Source: an uncultured Desulfovibrio sp. (lineage in GTDB: Bacteria > Desulfobacterota > Desulfovibrionia > Desulfovibrionales > Desulfovibrionaceae). From it: a stretch of DNA of 11,902 bases. The position numbers were made by a program, and so were the translations under genes. The notes below the pieces were generated by a model that did not search any database, was not told where the DNA came from, and saw nothing but the letters and a program-made list of their open reading frames with translations. Shown in pieces: positions 6,975 through 11,902 of this stretch. Within the stretch, counting starts at the first letter, position 1. The number at the start of each line of letters is the position of its first letter. The DNA is taken from positions 1 through 11,902 of the forward strand of contig NZ_CASDOY010000058.1 in NCBI RefSeq assembly GCF_949282365.1. The letters are read 5' to 3'.

Positions 6975-7043
6975 GACGGACGGATGGAGGAAGCGGCGGA
7001 GCGGCGGGGACCGCCCGGGCCCTCACCCTTCCCGGGCTGTATG

Positions 7044-8495
7044 TCAGGCCATGTCTTCGGTCAGGATCATGTGGCGCGCGGCCGCGGTCTCGTCCAGACG
7101 GCGCACGGGCATCTTGACCGGGGCATCCAGCAGCTGCTGGGGATCGGACTTGCCGATGGCCACGATCTCGCGCAGGGCTTCGATATAGGCGTCCAGGGTC
7201 TGCTTGCTCTCGGTCTCCGTGGGCTCGGCCATGAGGCATTCGTGCACGATGAGCGGGAAGTAGACCGTGGGCGCGTGGAAGCCGCGGTCCAGCAGGGCCT
7301 TGGCCATATCCAGGGCGCGCAGGCCTTCGGGCGCGGAGGCCACGAATTCATGGGCGCAGATGCGGTCGAAGGGCACATCCAGCACGTCTTCCAGCTTCTT
7401 TTTCAGATAGTTGGCGTTGAGGCTGGCGAACTCGGCGGCGCGGGTCAGGCCTTCGGCGCCCAGGCGCATCATATAGGCCAGGGCCTTCACCACCACGGCG
7501 AAACTGCCGTAGAAGGGGCCGATGTGGCCCACGCTCCGGGGCAGGTCGTAATCCAGGGCATAGCTGCCGTCGTCGGCCTTGCGCACGCGCGGGGCGGGCA
7601 GGAAGGGCAGCAGGCGTTCGCCCACGCCCACGGGACCGCAGCCGGGGCCGCCGCCGCCGTGGGGCGTGCCCAGGGTCTTGTGCACGTTGAGATGCACCAC
7701 GTCGAAGCCCACATCGCCCACGCGCATCTTGCCCAGGATGGCGTTCATGTTGGCGCCGTCATAGTACAGCAGGGCGTCCTCGCGGCGCAGCACTTCCACG
7801 ATGCGCGGCAGGTGCAGTTCCAGCAGGCCCAGGGTGTTGGGGTTGGTCATCATCAGACCGGCCACCTGGTCGGGGTACCTGGCCATGGCTTCCTCAAGGG
7901 CGGCGGGGTCCACCATGCCGTCGCGCGAGGGCACGTTGACGATCTCGAAACCGGCCAGCACGGCCGAGGCGGGGTTGGTGCCGTGGGCCGAGTCGGGGAT
8001 GAGCATCTTGGTGCGGTTGCGGCCCTTGGCCTTGTGGTAGGCGGCGATGAGCTTGACGCCGGTGTATTCGCCGTTGGCCCCGGCCATGGGCTGGAAGGTG
8101 AAGGCCTTCATGCCCGTGACCTCGCACAGCCACTGTTCGGCGTCATACAGGCATTGCAGGGCGCCCTGGGCCAGGTCCCCGGAAAGCTGGGCCAGCAGCG
8201 GGTGCATGCGGGCGAAGCCCGGCAGGGCGGCCACATATTCCGTGAACTTGGGGTTGTACTTCATGGTGCAGGAGCCAAGGGGATAGAAATTGGCATCCAC
8301 GCTGTAGTTGAGTTTGGACAGTCTGGTGAAGTGGCGCACCACGTCCAGTTCGGAGCACTGGGGCAGGCGCGGGGCGGCCTTGCGCAGCAGGGCTTCAGGC
8401 AGCATCTGCGCGGCGCGGGGCGCGTCATCGTCCACAGGCAGGGCCAGGCCGGGAGCGCGACGGCCTTCTACGGATTCGGCAAAGATGGTTTTCAC
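7044..8495 (-). CDS. gcvPB: Glycine dehydrogenase (decarboxylating) subunit 2, P-protein beta half
   Basis: This is the PLP-binding half of the two-subunit P protein of the glycine cleavage system. It decarboxylates glycine and loads the aminomethyl group onto the lipoyl arm of GcvH; all steps are reversible. Family hallmarks are YPLGSCTMKYNPK (71-83), PMAGANGEY (136-144), DSAHGTNPASA (168-178) and the cofactor-binding segment VHKTLGTPHGGGGPG, with K273 as the expected Schiff-base lysine. The length of 483 residues is normal. I chose the GTG at 8495: GGGAGG (8502-8507) lies six bases upstream and homology begins at MKTIFAES. The ATG at 8549 would add 18 residues that read through gcvPA codons. 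The start overlaps the gcvPA stop as GTGA, so the two halves are translationally coupled, which suits a stoichiometric heterodimer. The cytoplasmic partners GcvPA, GcvH and GcvT are all in this window. Confidence 0.95.
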   Translation of the reverse strand: MKTIFAESVEGRRAPGLALPVDDDAPRAAQMLPEALLRKAAPRLPQCSELDVVRHFTRLSKLNYSVDANFYPLGSCTMKYNPKFTEYVAALPGFARMHPLLAQLSGDLAQGALQCLYDAEQWLCEVTGMKAFTFQPMAGANGEYTGVKLIAAYHKAKGRNRTKMLIPDSAHGTNPASAVLAGFEIVNVPSRDGMVDPAALEEAMARYPDQVAGLMMTNPNTLGLLELHLPRIVEVLRREDALLYYDGANMNAILGKMRVGDVGFDVVHLNVHKTLGTPHGGGGPGCGPVGVGERLLPFLPAPRVRKADDGSYALDYDLPRSVGHIGPFYGSFAVVVKALAYMMRLGAEGLTRAAEFASLNANYLKKKLEDVLDVPFDRICAHEFVASAPEGLRALDMAKALLDRGFHAPTVYFPLIVHECLMAEPTETESKQTLDAYIEALREIVAIGKSDPQQLLDAPVKMPVRRLDETAAARHMILTEDMA

Positions 8496-9823
8496 AGCAG
8501 ACCTCCCAGCTTTTCGACCATGGCATCCACCTGGGCACGCGTGTTGCATTCGGTGCAGGCCAGCAACAGCACATCGTCCATGCCCGCGTAGGCGCGGCCC
8601 GCGGGATAGCCGGCGGCCACGCCCTGGGCCAGCAGGGCCCGGACCACATCTTCGGCGGGACGCGGCAGGCGCAGGGCCACTTCGTTGCCGAAGGGCGCGT
8701 CGTTGAGCCGGCGCACGCCGGGCAGGGCCGTGAGTTTTTCCACGGCGTAGCGGGCCAGGGCCATGCCGTGTTCGGCCACGCGGGACAGGCCGTCCGGGCC
8801 CAGCAGCGAAAGGTACATCAGCGCGCGCAGGGCGCAGAGGGACTGGTTGGAGCAGATGTTGGACGTGGCTTTGGCGCGGCGGATGTGCTGCTCGCGGGCC
8901 TGCAGGGTCAGCACATAGCCGGTGCGGCCTTCCAGATCGGTGGTGCGGCCCACGATGCGGCCGGGGAACTGGCGGATATGCTCCTTGCGGCAGGTCATGA
9001 TGCCCAGGTAGGGGCCGCCGAAGCTCAGGGGCTGGCCCAGGCTCTGGCCTTCGGCCACGGCGATGTCGGCGCCCATCTCGCCGGGGGTCTTGAGCACGGA
9101 CTGCATGACCGGATAGACGGAGATGACGCCCAGGGCCTTGCAGGCGCGGGCATGGGCGAAGAGCTCGCTGAAGTCGGCCACGGCGCCGAAGAAGTTGGGG
9201 TTCTGCACCAGCACGGCGGCGCAGCTACCGTCCACGGCGGCCTTCAGGGCCTCCAGGTCGCTCAGGCCGTCCTTGTGGGGCACCTCGACCAGGGCCACGT
9301 CCAGATTGGCGGTGTAGGTCTCCAGCATGGCCCGCCAGACGGGGTTGATGCACTGGTCCACCACCAGTTTCTTGCGCCGGGTGGCGCGCACGGCCATCAT
9401 GCAGGCTTCGAACAGGGCCGTGCCGCCGTCATAGACGGAGGCGTTGGCGCATTCCATGTCCAGCAGGCGGCTGACCGCGGTCTGGTATTCGAAGATGGCC
9501 TGCAGGGTGCCCTGCGAGCATTCCGCCTGATAGGGCGTGTAGGAGGTGTAGAACTCGCTGCGGCCGGAAAGGGCGTCCACGGCATGGGGCACATAGTGGG
9601 CATAGAAGCCCGCGCCCAGGAAGGACACGGCGGGCGTCACATTGGCGGCGGCCAGATCCTCGAAATAGCGGCACACGGCGAATTCGCTCTGCCCCTTGGG
9701 CAAATCGAAATGTTTGGGACGCATTTCGGGCGGGATGTCCGCGAAAAGATCATCGAGGTCGCGCACACCCACGACGGAGAGCATTTCCTGCACTTCGTCC
9801 GGCGTATGGGGAATGAATGGCAT
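8492..9823 (-). CDS. gcvPA: Glycine dehydrogenase (decarboxylating) subunit 1, P-protein alpha half
   Basis: This 443-residue protein is the N-terminal-type half of the split P protein and pairs with GcvPB to form the active decarboxylase. Recognisable stretches are MPFIPHTPDEV at the start, SFLGAGFYAHYVP (67-79), YTSYTPYQAECSQGTLQA (92-109) and the YDGGTALFEA region (131-140). It lacks the PLP lysine, which is in GcvPB, as expected. The ATG at 9823 is chosen over the upstream 9880 codon because the conserved sequence begins there and AAGGAG (9831-9836) lies seven bases upstream. A 14-bp palindrome (9837-9850) abuts that ribosome binding site, and an intrinsic terminator separates it from gcvH. 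Its dose relative to GcvT and GcvH may therefore be set by read-through or by a separate promoter that I could not identify. Confidence 0.95.
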   Translation of the reverse strand: MPFIPHTPDEVQEMLSVVGVRDLDDLFADIPPEMRPKHFDLPKGQSEFAVCRYFEDLAAANVTPAVSFLGAGFYAHYVPHAVDALSGRSEFYTSYTPYQAECSQGTLQAIFEYQTAVSRLLDMECANASVYDGGTALFEACMMAVRATRRKKLVVDQCINPVWRAMLETYTANLDVALVEVPHKDGLSDLEALKAAVDGSCAAVLVQNPNFFGAVADFSELFAHARACKALGVISVYPVMQSVLKTPGEMGADIAVAEGQSLGQPLSFGGPYLGIMTCRKEHIRQFPGRIVGRTTDLEGRTGYVLTLQAREQHIRRAKATSNICSNQSLCALRALMYLSLLGPDGLSRVAEHGMALARYAVEKLTALPGVRRLNDAPFGNEVALRLPRPAEDVVRALLAQGVAAGYPAGRAYAGMDDVLLLACTECNTRAQVDAMVEKLGGLL

Positions 9824-9836
9824 AGGGGAACTCCTT

Positions 9837-9850
9837 GCAGCCAAGGCTGC
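9837..9850. repeat. Palindrome abutting the gcvPA ribosome binding site
   Basis: GCAGCC and GGCTGC flank a two-base centre (AA on the plus strand, TT in the transcript), a 14-bp perfect dyad immediately next to the AAGGAG box of gcvPA. In RNA it would form a 5-bp stem with a 4-base loop. It could be a protein site or a modest translational element; neither is shown. Confidence 0.4.
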
Positions 9851-9861
9851 CGTGCTGGTGG

Positions 9862-9895
9862 AAAAAAGGCGGCAGAGCACCGGGCCCTGCCGCCT
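9862..9895 (-). terminator. Intrinsic terminator between gcvH and gcvPA
   Basis: On the minus strand a perfect 9-bp stem (AGGCGGCAG, 9895-9887, with CTGCCGCCT, 9875-9867) and an 11-base loop is followed by TTTTTT (9867-9862, the first T also pairing). It starts seven bases beyond the gcvH stop. Stem strength and T-run both fit a classical Rho-independent terminator. Its place inside a functional gene set implies partial read-through or a separate gcvPA promoter. Confidence 0.8.
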
Positions 9896-9901
9896 CGCGG
9901 A

Positions 9902-10285
9902 CTAGTGCTGCTCGTTCTTGCAGTGTTCTTCGTAGGCCGCGGCGTCCATCAGCCCTTCGGGCTGGGCGGACAGTTTCACGCGCACGATCCAGCCGGCGCC
10001 GTAGGGGTCGCTGTTCATGACTTCGGGGGTGTTCTCCAGCTCGCTGTTCACGGCCACCACCGTGCCGCTCACGGGCGAGATCAGGTCGCTGGCCGCCTTC
10101 ACGGATTCCACGGCGCCGAATTCGCTGCCGGCGGTCAGTTCGTCGCCTTCGGCGGGCATGTCCACATAGGTGATGTCGCCCAGGGATTCCTGGGCGAAGT
10201 GGCTGATGCCGATGACGGCTTCGTCGCCGTTCACCTTGGCCCATTCGTGGGACGCGCTGTACAGGAGGTCTTCGGGATTGGTCAT
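9902..10285 (-). CDS. gcvH: Glycine cleavage system H protein (lipoyl carrier)
   Basis: This 127-residue lipoyl-domain protein shuttles the aminomethyl group between the P and T proteins. The lipoylation site is K63 in GAVESVKAASD (58-67). Around it are the family features HEWAK (13-17), IGISHFAQESLGDITYVD (25-42), the PVSGTVVAVN strand (71-80) and NSDPYGAGWI (91-100). The length is normal. The start at 10285 has AAGGAG (10292-10297) six bases upstream. A strong 8-bp hairpin stands three bases before that box, so entry of ribosomes may be influenced by leader structure. It follows gcvT after a 344-bp spacer and is itself followed by an intrinsic terminator, giving it tighter local control than its neighbours. 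Lipoate attachment enzymes and the L protein are not encoded here. Confidence 0.96.
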   Translation of the reverse strand: MTNPEDLLYSASHEWAKVNGDEAVIGISHFAQESLGDITYVDMPAEGDELTAGSEFGAVESVKAASDLISPVSGTVVAVNSELENTPEVMNSDPYGAGWIVRVKLSAQPEGLMDAAAYEEHCKNEQH

Positions 10286-10300
10286 GCTCTTCTCCTTGGG

Positions 10301-10324
10301 TCCGGGACGGTCCTGCGTCCCGGA
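10301..10324 (-). promoter_or_regulatory. Hairpin immediately upstream of the gcvH ribosome binding site
   Basis: TCCGGGAC (10301-10308) and GTCCCGGA (10317-10324) are perfect complements around an 8-base loop. On the transcript the stem ends three bases before AAGGAG. It may limit or protect ribosome access, serve as a processing-stabilised 5' end, or be a protein operator. The stem is seen; its role is inferred. Confidence 0.5.
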
Positions 10325-10511
10325 TATTGGTGTCTGGTGTTGATGTCTGCGTCTGCGGCGGGGCGGGAGGCCCGGCGGCCGGTGACCGCCCGTACGGCGG
10401 CGCTGCCGCGCCTCTCCCCGCCCTGCCGGGATCCTTCCTGAAAATATGGTTCCCCTGCCCTGCGGCCGTCCGCCGCGGGACGACCCCGACCGGCCACTGC
10501 CGGGACGCCGC

Positions 10512-10536
10512 CGCGGTCGGCAGCTGCCGGACCGCG
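10512..10536. repeat. 25-bp near-perfect palindrome in the gcvT-gcvH spacer
   Basis: Outer arms CGCGGT (10512-10517) and ACCGCG (10531-10536) flank CGGCAGCTGCCG (10518-10529), itself a perfect 12-bp palindrome; the single unpaired base is g10530. It lies about 95 bp downstream of the gcvT stop. It could be an operator for a dimeric regulator or an RNA stem that stabilises the gcvT 3' end. There is no T-run, so it is not an intrinsic terminator. Confidence 0.5.
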
Positions 10537-10629
10537 CCCGAAGGCCGTCGAGGACGCCCGCCGCGAGGGGACAACAGCCGCCAGCACGCGCCGGGAGGGC
10601 CCGCGCCCCGGGAACGTCCGCCGGCCGGG

Positions 10630-11712
10630 CTAGGACAATTTCTTGCGGGCCGTGCCGTCCTTGTAGAAGGGGGCCTCGGTGACAGTGGCCTTGAGCTGGT
10701 TGCGCGAGGCCTGCACCAGATAGGCGGCGGCATCGGCCTTGTCGGCATCGGCCCAGGCAAAGGCCACCACATGGCCCAGGGACGGCGCGAAGGAACCGCT
10801 GGTGACCACGCCGGCCACGCTGCCGTCCTCCAACAGCAGGGCGTCGCCGTTGCGCGCGGCGCGGCGGCCCTCGATGCTCAGGGCCAGCAGCTTCTGGCGC
10901 ACGTCCTGCGCGCCTTCGCGTCCCACATAGGGCGCGGTGCTGGTCAGCATGCGGCCCATGCCCGCCTCGGCGGGGGTGTGGGCGTCGTCCAGCTCGTGGC
11001 CGTAAAGGGGCAGCCCGGCTTCCAGGCGCAGGGTATCGCGCGCGCCTAGGCCCACGGGTTTGACACGGTCATCGGCCAGCAGGGCTTCCCACAGGGCCAG
11101 GGTCCGTTCGGCGGGCACATAGAGCTCGAAGCCCAGCTCGCCGGTGTAGCCGGTGCGGCTCACCAGGATCTCGCCGTCTTCCCAGGGCTCGCTGCGGAAG
11201 CCGAAATAGGGCATGTCGCGCAGGCCGCGCCCCAGCAGGGCTTCCAGCACGTCCACGGCCTCGGGTCCCTGCAGGTCGATCTTGCCGGTCTGTTCCGAGA
11301 TGTCGGTCAGGGCCACGGCCTCGGGCAGACGGGCGCGCAGGGTGGCGAAGTCGCCGGCGGCACAGGCGGCATTGACCACCACCATGAAGTCGTCGGGGCC
11401 GAAACGGTAGACGATGCAGTCGTCCAGCACCGTGCCCTTTTCCGTCAGCAGGAAACCGTAGCGGCAGCGGCCCGGCGCCAGGGTGGCCAGGTTGTGGCTC
11501 ACGGCGGCGGCCAGGGCGTCATCGGCGCCGGCCCCCTGGATGCGGAACTCGCCCATGTGGCAGATATCGAACAGGCCGGCATGCTGCCGGGTGTGCTGAT
11601 GTTCCACGAGGATGCCCTCGTACTGGATGGGCATCAGCCAGCCGGCAAAGGGCGCCATCTTGGCATTGTGGGCCATGTGCCAGTCCGTGAGCGGGGTCTT
11701 GAGTTCGGCCAT
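10630..11712 (-). CDS. gcvT: Glycine cleavage system T protein (aminomethyltransferase)
   Basis: This 360-residue tetrahydrofolate-dependent aminomethyltransferase releases ammonia from the aminomethyl-lipoyl arm of GcvH and forms 5,10-methylene-tetrahydrofolate. Visible family sequence includes the AGLFDICHMGEF stretch (45-56), GTVLDDCIVYR (93-103) with the conserved acidic pair 97-98, SRTGYTGELGFELY (185-198), GLGARDTLRLEAGLPLYG (221-238) and the DAHTPAEAG region. It has the usual length. The ATG at 11712 is chosen because AAGGAGG lies four bases upstream and homology starts at MAELKTPL. The extra 22 residues back to 11778 run through a strong leader hairpin. YgfZ-type and dimethylglycine-type relatives are less likely given gcvH, gcvPA and gcvPB downstream. 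It is the first gene of the cluster in this window. Confidence 0.95.
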   Translation of the reverse strand: MAELKTPLTDWHMAHNAKMAPFAGWLMPIQYEGILVEHQHTRQHAGLFDICHMGEFRIQGAGADDALAAAVSHNLATLAPGRCRYGFLLTEKGTVLDDCIVYRFGPDDFMVVVNAACAAGDFATLRARLPEAVALTDISEQTGKIDLQGPEAVDVLEALLGRGLRDMPYFGFRSEPWEDGEILVSRTGYTGELGFELYVPAERTLALWEALLADDRVKPVGLGARDTLRLEAGLPLYGHELDDAHTPAEAGMGRMLTSTAPYVGREGAQDVRQKLLALSIEGRRAARNGDALLLEDGSVAGVVTSGSFAPSLGHVVAFAWADADKADAAAYLVQASRNQLKATVTEAPFYKDGTARKKLS

Positions 11713-11750
11713 GCTTCCTCCTTTTCCGGCGCGCACAGGGGCCGGAGGAC

Positions 11751-11783
11751 GGACGGTGCCGGCGGCCATGCCGTCCACCGTCC
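11751..11783 (-). promoter_or_regulatory. Strong hairpin in the gcvT leader
   Basis: GGACGGTG (11751-11758) pairs with CACCGTCC (11776-11783), and inside it CGGC (11760-11763) pairs with GCCG (11770-11773) around a 6-base loop. Its foot is 38 bases from the gcvT start codon. No T-run follows on the minus strand, so it is not a plain terminator. Leader control or an operator are possible. The known glycine riboswitch core was not recognised here. The rest of the upstream DNA to 11902 is GC-rich and I see no gene or clear promoter in it. Confidence 0.45.
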
Positions 11784-11902
11784 CGGTGATTCAACAACGA
11801 GTCTCGGTCCGGGATGCGGCGCGCCTGCCCTCCGGCGGCGCTCCCGCCCCGCAGATGCGGCCTTGCCGCGGGTCCGGGGCGCGCCCTCGCGTCCCGGGGC
11901 AG

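Larger units (their letters stand above)
6510..7043. other. Non-coding interval between gcvPB and the EVE gene
   Basis: I see no gene here; reading frames that cross it are arginine/proline-rich and lack good starts. From the gcvPB side it holds a stem directly behind the stop codon (GCCCGGG at 7013-7019 with CCCGGGC at 7031-7037), then the gcvPB terminator (6946-6974). Next come a 33-bp dyad (6835-6867), a 7-bp stem (CCCCGAA 6791-6797 with TTCGGGG 6809-6815), a 12-bp tandem repeat (6672-6707) and the EVE promoter (6528-6556). Confidence 0.7.
10286..10629. other. Structured 344-bp spacer between gcvT and gcvH
   Basis: I see no gene: the minus-strand frame that crosses it is low-complexity arginine/alanine-rich and its stop falls in the gcvH start. 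The DNA is very GC-rich and dense in dyads. The main ones are a palindrome at 10512-10536, a bipartite large stem (GGCGGGG 10357-10363 with CCCCGCC 10416-10422, and GAGGC 10367-10371 with GCCTC 10410-10414), and the hairpin at 10301-10324. No T-rich terminator tail and no convincing promoter were found. Confidence 0.65.

Noticed and set aside
6069..8591. 840-codon open frame on the plus strand across the EVE gene, the non-coding interval and gcvPB
   Set aside because: It has the same shadow composition and lies opposite recognised genes and terminators; no domain is recognisable.
11713..11902. Glycine riboswitch upstream of gcvT
   Set aside because: A faint GCCGGAGGGCA-like stretch was seen on the minus strand, but the flanking conserved parts of the glycine aptamer were not found. 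A covariance-model scan would settle it.
1..11902. Mobile elements, CRISPR arrays, tRNA or rRNA genes
   Set aside because: No transposase or integrase sequence, spaced direct-repeat array or recognisable structural RNA was seen on either strand.

Overview
The window looks like chromosomal DNA of a sulfate-reducing deltaproteobacterium of the Desulfovibrio group. The reasons are high-GC coding DNA, a lactate-oxidation cluster that includes a fused LutB-LutA iron-sulfur protein (an arrangement known from Desulfovibrio), and strong AGGAGG-type ribosome binding sites. The genus is inferred from gene content, not from a search. Every supportable gene is on the minus strand, so transcription runs from high to low coordinates. 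The long plus-strand reading frames are shadows of high-GC codon use.

Region 1 (about 14-5700, reading leftward): a compact lactate-oxidation operon. It encodes a GlcD/Dld-type FAD dehydrogenase (4146-5531), its GlcF-like iron-sulfur partner (2842-4134), a LutC/LUD protein (2174-2812) and a 718-residue LutB-LutA fusion (14-2170). The gaps are 11, 29 and 3 bp. The first pair most likely oxidises D-lactate (or another 2-hydroxy acid) and the second pair L-lactate, both to pyruvate. The leader of about 130 nt carries two hairpins that compete for one shared arm, plus a weak terminator-like stem.

Region 2 (about 5660-6040): an AT-rich patch (about 37% GC by hand count over 5701-6000) holding one unrecognised 121-codon frame directly behind an EVE-domain gene.

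Region 3 (6048-6556): a small EVE-domain gene with a good sigma70-type promoter and an excellent ribosome binding site. Between it and the next operon lies about 500 bp of non-coding DNA with several dyads and a short 12-bp repeat.

Region 4 (6946-11783): a glycine cleavage cluster in the order gcvT, gcvH, gcvPA, gcvPB. GcvPA and GcvPB overlap by GTGA and are the two halves of the P protein. A 344-bp structured spacer separates gcvT from gcvH. An intrinsic terminator sits between gcvH and gcvPA and another follows gcvPB. No dihydrolipoyl dehydrogenase (L protein) gene is in the window. The system splits glycine into CO2, ammonia and methylene-tetrahydrofolate, or makes glycine in reverse, as in the reductive glycine pathway described for Desulfovibrio desulfuricans.

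I found no mobile element, CRISPR array, tRNA or rRNA. I do not see a clearly new multi-gene system. The most interesting signals are regulatory (the lactate leader, the intra-operon gcv terminator, the gcvT-gcvH spacer) and the AT-rich patch with its orphan frame.
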